Shown: positions 8,356-16,513, numbered from the stretch's first letter. The stretch is DNA of 37,838 bases from Candidatus Woesearchaeota archaeon CG10_big_fil_rev_8_21_14_0_10_44_13 (GCA_002762985.1 PCXZ01000023.1:104014-141851), one strand, 5' to 3'. The notes: generated from the letters alone by a model not told the origin. Translations and numbers: made by a program.

Positions 8356-8964
8356 TTAAATCTTTTTCTTTTCAGGGTAATGCTCCCCTTTTTGCCTTTC
8401 CCTTATTGCGACCTGCGCATTGTTCAGGAAAACTACATTTGAAGGCCTGCCTTTCTTCTCGCCCTCATCTATCATGAAATCCACCTTGGCTTTCACTGAG
8501 GAATCAAGGTTATCAAGGGAAGTCATGAATGTTTTCCCGGATTCATTGACGCTCGTAGTCACGATAGGGACCTTGAGCGATGAGGCTATCTTTGTCGTCC
8601 AATGTTCAGGTATCCTTACACCGAGGAAATCTGATTCAGGGTTTATCTCCTTTGCGATGCATTTCCTGTTTTTTAGCTTGAAAACCAATGTATATGGGCC
8701 AGGCAGCTTTTCCAGCCACTCTATCCCCTTGTCATCGACTTCGCAATTCTCAAGTATCCATCCTTTTGAGGGTGCAATCACAGAGAAAGGCGCATCAGGC
8801 CTCTTTTTGGCTTCCCGTATCCTCCCTACTGCCTTTGTATCAAGGGCATTGCAGCCTATGCCATATATTGTGTCAGTGGGATATATGAATACTGCTCCCT
8901 TTAGTACAGAATCAAGAAGATTATTCGCTTCTAATAAAAACTCTTCTTTTGTTATTACCCTCAT
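8356..8964 (-). CDS. Sua5/YrdC/YciO-type threonylcarbamoyl-AMP synthase
   Basis: Makes threonylcarbamoyl-AMP from threonine, bicarbonate and ATP for t6A in tRNAs that read ANN codons. The YrdC fold signatures are present: FIYPTDTIYGIGCNA, a basic REAKKRPDAPFSVI, the PGPYTLVFKLK strand, LGVRIPEHW and VTTSVNESGK. At 202 residues it is a single-domain YrdC form, without the C-terminal Sua5 extension. ATG 8964 is chosen because a GGGG sequence lies just upstream; the in-frame TTG at 8970 is less likely. TTTTATAAATG about 35 bases upstream is the likely TATA box. Confidence 0.9.
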   Translation of the reverse strand: MRVITKEEFLLEANNLLDSVLKGAVFIYPTDTIYGIGCNALDTKAVGRIREAKKRPDAPFSVIAPSKGWILENCEVDDKGIEWLEKLPGPYTLVFKLKNRKCIAKEINPESDFLGVRIPEHWTTKIASSLKVPIVTTSVNESGKTFMTSLDNLDSSVKAKVDFMIDEGEKKGRPSNVVFLNNAQVAIRERQKGEHYPEKKKI

Positions 8965-9050
8965 TTCCAACCCCTATAAAGTTAGTTTTTCATGTTCATT
9001 TATAAAATTTTGGTAAAAATCACGGAGAGACTTATTTATTTTCATATATA

Positions 9051-9073
9051 GAAAAAGAAGCCCCTTTCGGGGC
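9051..9073 (-). terminator. Terminator of the two mini-genes
   Basis: On the minus strand GCCCC-GAAA-GGGGC (9060-9073) is followed by TTCTTTTTC. A strong GC stem with a GAAA tetraloop and a pyrimidine run fits an intrinsic-type terminator. It lies 45 bases after the stop at 9118. Confidence 0.65.
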
Positions 9074-9117
9074 CGGGTAGGTGTTGGCGCAGAAAAGCTA
9101 AGAACTTATTGGGTTGA

Positions 9118-9261
9118 TCATGAGCATAAGTAACCTTTCATGAAAGCCTCTTCTGCAGTCGAGATCTCATCGTCATCATAGCAGCAGTCTACGCCCCTGC
9201 AGGAGTAGACATCCTCCTCTTCGTCATGGTCCTCTTCAGCAGCGTCTTTCCTTCTCATCAT
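9118..9261 (-). CDS. Small acidic cysteine-containing protein (47 residues)
   Basis: The frame encodes a 47-residue peptide that begins MMRRKDAAEEDHDEEED and continues through VYSCRGVDCCYDDDE. It is very acidic, with cysteines at 21, 26, 27 and 46. No family is recognised; metal binding is possible from composition alone. AGGTGA sits just upstream of the paired ATGs at 9261 and 9258 and overlaps the stop of the preceding mini-gene, so translation is probably coupled. A GTG at 9267 is an alternative start. The well-placed ribosome binding site and the terminator downstream support a real gene. Confidence 0.65.
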   Translation of the reverse strand: MMRRKDAAEEDHDEEEDVYSCRGVDCCYDDDEISTAEEAFMKGYLCS

Positions 9262-9263
9262 GC

Positions 9264-9368
9264 TCACCTGCTGTTGAACTGGACACCGAATGATCCTTCA
9301 GGCACTGTGATCTTCCTGATCTGCTGGAAAAACAGCATCTCTATTGTCCCTGTACTCAAATCGACCAT
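9264..9368 (-). CDS. 34-residue unknown protein, first of a coupled pair
   Basis: ATG 9368 is preceded by GAGGTGAT, a strong ribosome binding site, and opens a 34-residue frame (MVDLSTGTIEMLFFQQIRK, then TVPEGSFGVQFNSR). The composition looks protein-like, with an amphipathic helix followed by a short strand-like tail. The in-frame ATG at 9374 overlaps the binding site and is less likely. Its stop overlaps the ribosome binding site of the acidic mini-gene. Function unknown. Confidence 0.55.
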   Translation of the reverse strand: MVDLSTGTIEMLFFQQIRKITVPEGSFGVQFNSR

Positions 9369-9384
9369 CTTCATCACCTCTTTT

Positions 9385-9584
9385 CTCGCAATCTTTTTTA
9401 TGATTAAAATCCGGCAGGTTTCGGCGGAATTTGCCTTATTCCTACCTAATTAAACAAAAAAACAATAAGATATACTAGATTCGATCCGTTTAAATACCTC
9501 ACGCCTACATGTCCAGTGTCCAGTGGATATATTGCTGGAAAAGCTTAAAATATAAGCTCATTTTAGCTTATTTACGGGCAAAAA
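9385..9584. promoter_or_regulatory. Divergent promoter region of the mini-genes and acylphosphatase
   Basis: The stretch holds a minus-facing TATA-like GTATTTAAAC near 9490 and a plus-facing TTAAAATATA at 9545-9554, about 42 bases before ATG 9596. AGCTTA-type repeats surround the latter. Near 9509-9525 the tandem GTCCAGT-GTCCAGT runs into GGATATATTG. No gene is seen. Confidence 0.4.
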
Positions 9585-9595
9585 ATGGATGAAAA

Positions 9596-9871
9596 ATGGA
9601 AAAAAGATATAAGATCATAGTCTCAGGACGTGTCCAGGGAGTGTTTTTCAGGTACACGACCAAAAAGACGGCCAGGAACCTCGGGTTGAAGGGCTATGCT
9701 AAGAATCTTGATGATGGTACAGTTGAAGTCGTTGCCCAGGGGAACAAGGATGACCTGGATAGGCTTGTGGATTTCTGCAGGAAAGGGCCCCTGTTAGCCA
9801 GGGTCGATGATGTAAATGTGAAAGAAGAGAAGGCAGGGGACGAGTTCGAAGGGTTTGAGGTAAAATATTGA
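9596..9871 (+). CDS. acyP: Acylphosphatase
   Basis: A 91-residue acylphosphatase, normal length, which hydrolyses the carboxyl-phosphate bond of acyl phosphates. The phosphate cradle VSGRVQGVFFR gives catalytic R19, and GYAKNLDDGTVEVVAQG gives catalytic N37; both are intact. ATG 9596 is the only in-frame start; ATGs at 9585 and 9589 hit stops early. It converges on cdc6 with a 23-base gap. No signal peptide, so cytoplasmic. Confidence 0.96.
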   Translation: MEKRYKIIVSGRVQGVFFRYTTKKTARNLGLKGYAKNLDDGTVEVVAQGNKDDLDRLVDFCRKGPLLARVDDVNVKEEKAGDEFEGFEVKY

Positions 9872-9894
9872 AAAAGATAATTTCTAAAAAAATT

Positions 9895-10974
9895 TCATTC
9901 AAAATCCGTAAGCTTCTTCACAGCGCCAGTATGCATTATGATCGTTGTTGATCCCTCTGAGCCGCCCGTTATCTTTTTCACGGCTATGAATTTACTCTTT
10001 GCCAGACTGTCGACTTTCCTCTGGAAAGTCTTGTAGACGGCTTTCCCTCCATCTTTCTGGTATTCCTTGTAGATGTCGCCTATCCTTTTCCCGGAATGCC
10101 TTTTTATGACCTCGAGCATGAATTTAGTGTCATCTTCCAGCTCCTCTTTGTCCTTTATGTTGAACTCGTCGAATTTCTCTATCGCCTTCTTCACGTGCTC
10201 GACAGTGACCTTCTTCGAGCTTCCGTCTTCTGCGATGTTCCCCGATTCTTTTATCAGGTGAAGCCCTGCCCTCACATCCCCGAGCTGGAATGTCTTGTCA
10301 GCTGCTGATCTGAACGCATCATCTTCCCATGTTCCCGGGACAAAAGCGTATTTCAGCCTGTCTTTCAGTATGCCTGTCGTCTCTTCCTTCGTGTAAGGAT
10401 GGAATTCAAGAAGCTCTGCAGTCAGCCTTGATTTTATCCTCTGGTCGAGCTCCACTATCCATTCCTTGTGGTTCGTTATCATGATCACTGTTTTCCTGTA
10501 GATCTCCTCAAGGACATTGTACAGGAAATCCTGCTCCTCTAGCTTGTCGACTTCGTCAAGCACAAAGACAACAGATCTCTTGTTCAGCATGTCTTTCACT
10601 ATGCCGAACAGCTCCTCGCTCTTCTTATTGTGCGTGAACTTGTAGCCGAGGATATCGCACATCTCGAGCATTATCTTGAAGAACGTGTTCTTTTTCCAGC
10701 AGTTGATGTAGATGGGTATGACATCATCTATCTCCTCATCTTCAAGGGATTTCAGAAGGTGCCTGCACACAACGCTCTTGCCTACTCCCGGCGGCCCATA
10801 GATGAACATGTTCCTGCCGTTCCTCTTGTCGACCAGGGGCTTTATGCATAAGGAGATCTGCTTCTGCTGCGCTTCCCTGTAGGGCACAAGCTTTGGTATA
10901 TAATCGAAATCCAGGGCAGTCGTGTCCCTGAAAATGGATTCCCCTGAGCCGAGCATATCCTTGAACATCCCCAT
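9895..10974 (-). CDS. cdc6: Orc1/Cdc6 replication initiator
   Basis: An archaeal Orc1/Cdc6 AAA+ ATPase that binds origins and helps load MCM. The 359 residues contain Walker A GPPGVGKS (60-67), Walker B VFVLDEVDK (136-144), sensor 1 N168 in ITNHKEW, a sensor 2 region GDVRAGLHLI with its arginine, and a C-terminal winged helix (about 285-359) for DNA binding. It starts at ATG 10974, about 25 bases after TATA TTTATATAG (10998-11006), so the message is nearly leaderless. Origins often lie beside such genes; upstream here is a GC-rich hairpin cluster, while AT-rich sequence lies beyond acylphosphatase. Confidence 0.93.
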   Translation of the reverse strand: MGMFKDMLGSGESIFRDTTALDFDYIPKLVPYREAQQKQISLCIKPLVDKRNGRNMFIYGPPGVGKSVVCRHLLKSLEDEEIDDVIPIYINCWKKNTFFKIMLEMCDILGYKFTHNKKSEELFGIVKDMLNKRSVVFVLDEVDKLEEQDFLYNVLEEIYRKTVIMITNHKEWIVELDQRIKSRLTAELLEFHPYTKEETTGILKDRLKYAFVPGTWEDDAFRSAADKTFQLGDVRAGLHLIKESGNIAEDGSSKKVTVEHVKKAIEKFDEFNIKDKEELEDDTKFMLEVIKRHSGKRIGDIYKEYQKDGGKAVYKTFQRKVDSLAKSKFIAVKKITGGSEGSTTIIMHTGAVKKLTDFE

Positions 10975-10997
10975 AAAGAAAAAGGATATATGGTTGG

Positions 10998-11006
10998 TTT
11001 ATATAG
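10998..11006 (-). promoter_or_regulatory. TATA box for cdc6
   Basis: CTATATAAA on the minus strand, about 25 bases upstream of ATG 10974. A GGGGGTTTGGG tract lies just beyond it at about 11014-11026. Confidence 0.5.
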
Positions 11007-11040
11007 TTTTTGATGGGGGTTTGGGATTATTAAAACAATA

Positions 11041-11280
11041 GTGCCGCGGGTGGCGGTTCGACGGTCAAATCTCGCTACGCTCGATTTGCCCTACTCGGGT
11101 CTCCCGTAGGGAGCGACCCCTCCCTCGCCGAACGCCACCGCGGCGCTGGCCGACCGGGGGTTGGTCGCCGAGCGCAGCGAGCGCGACTAGGAAAACCGAA
11201 GGTTTTCCGTGCCCCCTCCGGGGTGGTCGGCGAGGTCTGCGAAGCAGACCGACAGCCGCCGCAGTGGTGGCGTTATCAGA
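11041..11280. repeat. GC-rich nested hairpin element, copy 2 of the family
   Basis: About 240 bases, much richer in GC than their surroundings, fold into nested stems. CCGCGGGTGGCGGTTCG (11044-11060) pairs with CGAACGCCACCGCGG (11129-11143) apart from two bulges. It encloses CAAATC/GATTTG (11066-11088) and CCCTAC/GTAGGG (11089-11111). A second arm, GCCGACC/GGTCGGC (11149-11231), encloses GTCGC/GCGAC (11164-11187) and GGAAAACC-GAA-GGTTTTCC (11190-11208). GGTCTGC-GAA-GCAGACC follows at 11234-11250. The 11164-11208 part matches 86-130 with paired stem changes. It could be a mobile palindromic unit or a structured RNA. Confidence 0.8.
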
Positions 11281-11368
11281 AAAATAAATTGTTAAATCCA
11301 TTACAAAAGACACAATACTGATTGCACTTTAGGCAAAATCATATAAAGAATTCTCCTAAACAAAAAAT

Positions 11369-11530
11369 CTACTCCTCAAATCTTCCCTTCACTTTATATT
11401 TCTCAGAAGTCAGTATCTCATTGTATGCCCTTTCAAAATCATTGTCATCCTTCTTCAGCAGCCTGCTGACTATTATCGCTGCTATTATGAAGAATGCGAT
11501 CAATCCTATCTTTTGCGTCAGGGTTAGCAT
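11369..11530 (-). CDS. 53-residue single-span membrane protein
   Basis: The frame encodes 53 residues. A membrane helix at about 7-24 (KIGLIAFFIIAAIIVSRLL) is followed by a charged cytoplasmic tail (KKDDNDFERAYNEILTSEKY). By the positive-inside rule the N-terminus is outside. It has its own promoter: ATTTAAATACA on the minus strand about 25-35 bases upstream of ATG 11530. No family is recognised. It stands alone between the hairpin element and serS. Confidence 0.7.
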   Translation of the reverse strand: MLTLTQKIGLIAFFIIAAIIVSRLLKKDDNDFERAYNEILTSEKYKVKGRFEE

Positions 11531-11611
11531 TTTATGTGTTTTTATAGCATAAGGTTGTATTTAAATGTAGCGATTTTCCGGATTCCCTGAAGAATTTCCG
11601 ACAATTTATCA

Positions 11612-12898
11612 TTATCCTTTCTTGGGCTCAATCCTCTTCATATTGCCCATATACGGCTGCAGGATCTTAGGGATATTGACGCTTCCGTCCTTGTTCTGGA
11701 AATTCTCAAGTATGGCAACAATGCACCTTCCTGTAGCAATAGCCGTGCTGTTCAATGTATGCACAAGCTCCTTTTTTCCGCCTTCTTTGCCGGATTTTAT
11801 GTTGAGCCTTCTTGCCTGATAATCAGTGCAGTTTGAGCATGAGACAGCCTCCCTGTAGCAGTTCTGGACAGGCATCCACACTTCAAGGTCATATTTCTTT
11901 GCAGCGACTGTGCCTATGTCGCCTGTGCAGATATTCACGATCCTGTACGGCAATCCCAGCTTCTGGAATATCTCCTCTGCGTTCTTTATCAGCTCTTCAT
12001 GGAATTTCCATGAGTCCTTAGGCTCGCAGAATATTATCTGCTCTATCTTGTTGAACTGATGGACGCGGAAAATGCCTTTTGTGTCCTTGCCATGCGCTCC
12101 TGCCTCCTTCCTGAAGCAAGTGCTCAGCCCTGCATATCTTATCGGAAGCTTTTCAGGGCCGATAGTCTCGTCCATGTGCATAGCTGTCAGGGGATGCTCT
12201 GATGTTGCGATAAGATAAAGGTCCTCTCCCTCTATCTTGTAGAGGACATCCTCAAAATCATCCAGGCTTGTGACGCCCTCATACGGCTTTTTTTTCATCA
12301 GGAAAGGAGGGAATACAGGCACAAATCCTTTTCCCCTCAATGCGTCAATAGCGAACTGCTGCAATGCCAGGTCCAGCATCACCAATTCATTTTTCAGATA
12401 GTAGAATCTTGCTCCTGAGACCTTTGCAGCCCTCTCGATGTCCCCCACATCAAGGCTCTCAAGGAGATCGACATGGCTTCTTGCCGCAAAGTCGAACTCG
12501 GGCTTCTTGCCCCATTCCCTTACGATCCCATTCTCAGAATCATCTTTTCCGACAGGGACAGAATCATGCAGTATGTTCGGCAATCTCATCAGGTAATTGT
12601 CAATCTTGTTCTTAAGCACAGTCATCTCTGCTTCATAGACAGTCGCTTTTTCAGGGAGATCCTTAAGCTGCTTAAGCTGTTTGCTCACATCCTTGCCCTC
12701 TTTCTTCAGTTTTGCGATCTCTTTCGTTATCTCATTCTTATTATGGACTATGTTCTGGACGTCAAACTTGAGCTGCCTCCATTTGGCGTCAAGGTCTATT
12801 AATTCCTTGAGCCATCTGAGCTTTTCAGAGTCCCCTCTCTTCTTGAGGTCGTTCTCAACGGCCTTGGGGTTCGTCCTGATAAGGTTTATGTCAAGCAT
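11612..12898 (-). CDS. serS: Seryl-tRNA synthetase
   Basis: Charges tRNA-Ser with serine. The 428 residues follow the common (bacterial/eukaryal-type) SerRS layout. An N-terminal coiled-coil tRNA-binding arm (about 25-105) is followed by the class II core with motif 2 (CFRKEAGAHGKDTKGIFRVH) and motif 3 (LNSTAIATGRCIVAILENFQ). The rare methanogen form is excluded by length and motifs. ATG 12898 follows a TATA box CCTTTATAAAAAA (12919-12931 minus) by about 25 bases. The gene stands alone. Confidence 0.97.
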   Translation of the reverse strand: MLDINLIRTNPKAVENDLKKRGDSEKLRWLKELIDLDAKWRQLKFDVQNIVHNKNEITKEIAKLKKEGKDVSKQLKQLKDLPEKATVYEAEMTVLKNKIDNYLMRLPNILHDSVPVGKDDSENGIVREWGKKPEFDFAARSHVDLLESLDVGDIERAAKVSGARFYYLKNELVMLDLALQQFAIDALRGKGFVPVFPPFLMKKKPYEGVTSLDDFEDVLYKIEGEDLYLIATSEHPLTAMHMDETIGPEKLPIRYAGLSTCFRKEAGAHGKDTKGIFRVHQFNKIEQIIFCEPKDSWKFHEELIKNAEEIFQKLGLPYRIVNICTGDIGTVAAKKYDLEVWMPVQNCYREAVSCSNCTDYQARRLNIKSGKEGGKKELVHTLNSTAIATGRCIVAILENFQNKDGSVNIPKILQPYMGNMKRIEPKKG

Positions 12899-13032
12899 TT
12901 TGACAGTGATAACTAACGGTTTTTTATAAAGGTTTTGCGGGATTTAGCTGATTTTGTGCATTTCTCACCATCTGCATCTATAAATATACCAGTATATCCT
13001 TTATCCACATGGCCATATATGAAAAAAACAAC

Positions 13033-13047
13033 AAATTTAAATATATA
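13033..13047 (+). promoter_or_regulatory. TATA box for the unknown gene at 13092
   Basis: AAATTTAAATATATA lies about 45-60 bases before GTG 13092. It would start the message near 13065-13070, after ATG 13050, which is why the later start is preferred. Confidence 0.45.
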
Positions 13048-13091
13048 TCATGATAAACGGGGCTTTGTGGGGGTTCCGAGGAGGGAACCGA

Positions 13092-13799
13092 GTGCTTGAA
13101 AAAGGACTCAGCGAACAAAAAAAAGAAGGCCAAGGGGAAAAAGCGGACATAGGGACCGCAGTAGACCGTTTCATGAAACAGTATTCTCGAGTTCTTGGGC
13201 TTGATGGTTTTACGATGACAAAATCACCTTATGAAAATGATATTGTCCTGTCAAATGCAGCCACGAATGAAGGAAGAGAGGTGTTCTTCTCTGATAATTT
13301 TGCATTGGTGATGAGGGATTATGCGTCCAATGGCCTCATAAGGACAAGGTCATTATCCTCTTATTTCATAAACCCTGAGACCGGAGCAAAAATACTGCAT
13401 ACCACAAGTCTAAGCCATGAAAGTTATGGCAATGCAATCGCTTCATCAACCCTGCTTTTTACGCAGCTTAAGAAATTCATCGAAAGCGGCTGCACTAATT
13501 TTGATTCAAAAGATGGATTCAGGGAAGAGGGCAATGGATTTCATGTCTGTTACGACAAAAACCATTCTGTCTATTTCCATAATAATTACATCGGATTGAG
13601 CGATAAGGATCTTCTTGTATTCATGCCTCTCCAGCCCCATTATGTCCATGAAGAGGACAGCCTATTCACAAAGACCATGAAAAAAGTGATAAGAAGCGAC
13701 CTGCCAGAGACAGCGAAGCATAAGCTTGCCATAAAGATCATGCAGAACAGGATGACAGTCTTTGAAAAAGATTACTGGGGCAAGATGTGGAGCGTTTAG
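13092..13799 (+). CDS. Unknown soluble protein
   Basis: I do not recognise this protein of about 235 residues. It appears soluble, with an N-terminal charged helix and a mixed alpha/beta body (REVFFSDNFALVMRDY, FHVCYDKNHSVYFHNNYIG, LLVFMPLQPHYVHEEDS). GTG 13092 is chosen because GAGGAGGG lies about 7 bases upstream and the TATA box position makes the upstream in-frame ATG 13050 too early; the longer form would be 249 residues. The last 4 bases overlap the end of the convergent PIN-ATPase gene. Confidence 0.65.
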   Translation: MLEKGLSEQKKEGQGEKADIGTAVDRFMKQYSRVLGLDGFTMTKSPYENDIVLSNAATNEGREVFFSDNFALVMRDYASNGLIRTRSLSSYFINPETGAKILHTTSLSHESYGNAIASSTLLFTQLKKFIESGCTNFDSKDGFREEGNGFHVCYDKNHSVYFHNNYIGLSDKDLLVFMPLQPHYVHEEDSLFTKTMKKVIRSDLPETAKHKLAIKIMQNRMTVFEKDYWGKMWSV

Positions 13800-15745
13800 C
13801 CCATCAATCTTACCTTCTCTTTCCTCATCAATGCCTCAATCAGTATCTTTCCGATCTTATTGTCCTTCTTTATCTTGACAATGGATTTCTTAGACGATTT
13901 CACAGTAAGGAGGTAATCCTCTCCGACAAGGACATCGATGTCGCTGTCGGCATATTCCTTATCGAGGAAAAATACTACTCCTTTCTTGCCGAGCTGGGCC
14001 TCATATCTCACGACATTCGTCTTTCCGCTTCCGGTCTGTACGCTTTGGCCGTCACTGCCTGAATCGCTAGGCCTTTCCTTCGCCTTGCCCAATGGCTCAA
14101 GGCTTATGCTGATGCCCAATCTTTTCTCGATCTGGTCTATCGTCTGGCCTTGCCTGCCTATTATCGAAGACATGTCATGCTCAGGCACATAAACTATTGC
14201 CTTATTGCTCGAGACAAGGTCGACTTTAACATTGCTGGTGTACCTTCCGAATTCCCGTTTTATGGATTCAGCTGCAAGTGCATAGACACCTGATGCATTG
14301 GCCATCTTCACAGGCACAACTACGGTTTCCTCTCCATAAGAATATATCTCGAACTCAAGCTTTCCGGTCTCAAAATCGCTTACTGTGACGATGGGCCTTG
14401 CAAGATCGGCTTCTGTCATGCCAGAAGGGACTTTCACATCCATCCTGACATTGAACACCTTGTTGACTTTTCCGTCTTTTATGAATATGACCGTGTCGAT
14501 GACCTGGGGTATTACTCCGAGCTCTATCCTTCCGATGAACCTCTGGATGGCATCTATGGGATTGGTGGCATGCACAACCCCGACCATGCCGACGCCTGCC
14601 AGCCTCATGTCTGCGAAAAGCTTGAAGTCTTCTGTGTTCCTCATCTCGTCGAATATAGTGTAATCGGGCCTTGTAAGCAGCAGTATATCATGTATCTCCT
14701 GGGGGCTTCCGTGCGAGATCGCATATTGGGTGACTGAATCAGGCAATTGCAGGTCCCTTGGGGCCTCTACTGTCTTCACAATCTTGTCCTTTGATGCATA
14801 ATCCTCTGCAAGAGCCTGGGCAAAAGTTGATTTTCCCATCCCCGGCGACCCTGCAATCAGTATGCCTTCTGCCTGCACCTCTATCCTCTTCTTCAGCTTA
14901 TCGCTCAATGCGTAATCGCCCATGCTCATCTTTTTCACGGGTCTTACAGCAGTTATCTCATGACCGTCTGCGAACGGCGGCCTTGCTATTACAATCCTGA
15001 AATTCCCCAGCTGGATTATCGTCGAGCCTTTCCTCTGGATCTCTATGAATCCGTCTTCCCTCATATTGGCCTCTTCGACGATCTCCTTTGCCATGTCCTT
15101 CATCTCATCACGCGTCAATGGATCTTTCCCTACTATGACAAAATCCCATTTTCCGGGCATGCCTCTCTTTGCTGCAGGAAGCACCTTCTCTTTCAGGTGG
15201 ACTGACATCGTGGTCTCATCAAAATAGCTCTCGAGCTTTATCTTCTTTGGGACTTTCTCAAACTCTATCAGGATCACAGGAATCCCTTTTGACTGGGCCA
15301 CCAAAGCCTGCACCTGGTCTGCCGTCATCAATGTCGCATGCTCTTTCTGCGCAAGCTCCCTGATTATGCTGTCTATCTCGCCTGCCTTGGCATGCTTTAT
15401 CTCGAACTCAGCAGGCCTTTTCCCTGAATAGATGATATTGAAATTGTATTTTTTAGAAATCTCCCTTAGTTTTGTTATCTCTTCAATACCTATGTAGCCT
15501 GTCTCACGGTTCTGGTTGGCCTGATGCTCAAGCTCTGCGACGACAGCTTCATGGATTATCACGTGCCTGGGCCTGAGTTCGCCTGCCTCGATCCTCTTGC
15601 TCAGCAGCCCTTCTATTATCACGCTCGTGTCAGGGACTATCTTCTCGATGGACCTCTGTTTTTTGGCGTCTTTTTCATCGCTTTTTTTCATATCCCCTGC
15701 TTTTTTCATCTCTCTGTTCCCTTTATTCTTATTTTTCTTGTTCAT
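13796..15745 (-). CDS. PIN-domain / PilT-like ATPase with KH domain
   Basis: A conserved archaeal three-part protein of 649 residues. A basic, disordered tail is followed by a PIN nuclease domain (about 35-165) with acidic residues in VPDTSVI, VVAELEHQ, AGEIDSII and TADQ. A PilT/VirB11-like RecA ATPase follows, with Walker A GSPGMGKST (299-307), DYTIFDEMRNTEDF and a GVVHATNP segment. Near the C-terminus is a KH RNA-binding domain with IIGRQGQ. The family is expected to act on RNA, possibly linked to the ribosome; its exact job is unsettled. ATG 15745 is chosen because GGGAG lies 8 bases upstream; the in-frame ATG 15766 is a possible leaderless start, 25 bases after TTTATAAAC. Confidence 0.9.
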   Translation of the reverse strand: MNKKNKNKGNREMKKAGDMKKSDEKDAKKQRSIEKIVPDTSVIIEGLLSKRIEAGELRPRHVIIHEAVVAELEHQANQNRETGYIGIEEITKLREISKKYNFNIIYSGKRPAEFEIKHAKAGEIDSIIRELAQKEHATLMTADQVQALVAQSKGIPVILIEFEKVPKKIKLESYFDETTMSVHLKEKVLPAAKRGMPGKWDFVIVGKDPLTRDEMKDMAKEIVEEANMREDGFIEIQRKGSTIIQLGNFRIVIARPPFADGHEITAVRPVKKMSMGDYALSDKLKKRIEVQAEGILIAGSPGMGKSTFAQALAEDYASKDKIVKTVEAPRDLQLPDSVTQYAISHGSPQEIHDILLLTRPDYTIFDEMRNTEDFKLFADMRLAGVGMVGVVHATNPIDAIQRFIGRIELGVIPQVIDTVIFIKDGKVNKVFNVRMDVKVPSGMTEADLARPIVTVSDFETGKLEFEIYSYGEETVVVPVKMANASGVYALAAESIKREFGRYTSNVKVDLVSSNKAIVYVPEHDMSSIIGRQGQTIDQIEKRLGISISLEPLGKAKERPSDSGSDGQSVQTGSGKTNVVRYEAQLGKKGVVFFLDKEYADSDIDVLVGEDYLLTVKSSKKSIVKIKKDNKIGKILIEALMRKEKVRLMG

Positions 15746-15842
15746 TCTAATGCTCCCATCAGGCATTAAATGCCTTATCCAGGTAGTTTATAAAGGTTAT
15801 GGTGGGATTTTTTTGTTTACTTGCTAGTAGTTAAAATAGTAA

Positions 15843-15852
15843 AATTTATAAA
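15843..15852 (+). promoter_or_regulatory. TATA box for the methyltransferase at 15875
   Basis: AATTTATAAA lies about 25 bases before ATG 15875, making a leaderless message likely. Confidence 0.5.
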
Positions 15853-15874
15853 TGGACTGAGCCCTTATTTTATT

Positions 15875-16513
15875 ATGGGAGAACAGAACGCCAATTTTTA
15901 TGCTACTTTAGAAGGATACTTCAGGAACGGGAATCCTGTAGTAAAAGTCCATGAGCCCGAGCATATGGGCGATTTTGGTTTAGGGGATATTCCAGAAAGG
16001 CCATTCAAGGAGCTTTTTTTCAGGGCAACGCCGCAGCTTTGGGACGGCAAGAGAGTATTGGATCTGGGGTGCGGGGGGCCTACTGCCGGAAAAGTGTTGA
16101 GAGAATTATACCCTTCTGTCGATTATACAGGTGTTGATATCTATGGGGGGGAAGGCATTGATATCGTAGCGGATGCGACAAACACAATTCCTTTCAAAGG
16201 CCTTAAATTTGAAAAAGAATTTGATACAATATCATGTTTCGATTTTCTTCCGATGAGATTCTTCAGCATACCTATGGGAAACATAAGGCATTTGAGGAGA
16301 TACATGAAAGACGACGGGCATCTTGTTGCCGGCTTTACTTCATTCTGCGCATACAGCGCATGCAGGTCGATAATGGATTCATTCGATATACTTGAGGAAA
16401 GAAGATATTCCTATTCTTTTGAGAAAGATGGCCTTGACGAACCTATACTTGTCTATGAACATAATGTAATCGCTGTACCGAAAAAGAAGCTTAAGCTCAA
16501 ATTTTCCCTTTAG
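15875..16513 (+). CDS. Class I SAM-dependent methyltransferase
   Basis: The 212-residue protein has the Rossmann methyltransferase core: motif I RVLDLGCGGPTAGKVL, an acidic end of strand 2 (YTGVDIYGGEGIDIV), then DATNTIPF and FDTISCFDFLP as motifs II and III. The C-terminal half (VAGFTSFCAYSACRSIMDS) is less typical, and the substrate is unknown. ATG 15875 is chosen from the TATA box 25 bases upstream; an in-frame ATG at 15821 would precede the promoter. Its 3' end overlaps the convergent SET-domain gene by 17 bases. Confidence 0.85.
   Translation: MGEQNANFYATLEGYFRNGNPVVKVHEPEHMGDFGLGDIPERPFKELFFRATPQLWDGKRVLDLGCGGPTAGKVLRELYPSVDYTGVDIYGGEGIDIVADATNTIPFKGLKFEKEFDTISCFDFLPMRFFSIPMGNIRHLRRYMKDDGHLVAGFTSFCAYSACRSIMDSFDILEERRYSYSFEKDGLDEPILVYEHNVIAVPKKKLKLKFSL

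Noticed and set aside
11041-11280. SRP RNA, RNase P RNA or tRNA in the GC-rich block
   Set aside because: I do not see the conserved RNase P or SRP signatures, nor a cloverleaf with a T-loop. It is kept as an unassigned structured element.
11065-11313. 82-codon minus-strand frame rich in Arg, Pro and Gly across the GC-rich block
   Set aside because: It lies inside the nested hairpins, has a composition set by the palindromes, and lacks a ribosome binding site. The structure explains the open frame.
15169-15363. Open + strand frames opposite the PIN-ATPase gene
   Set aside because: Codon-bias shadows of a strongly supported gene on the other strand.
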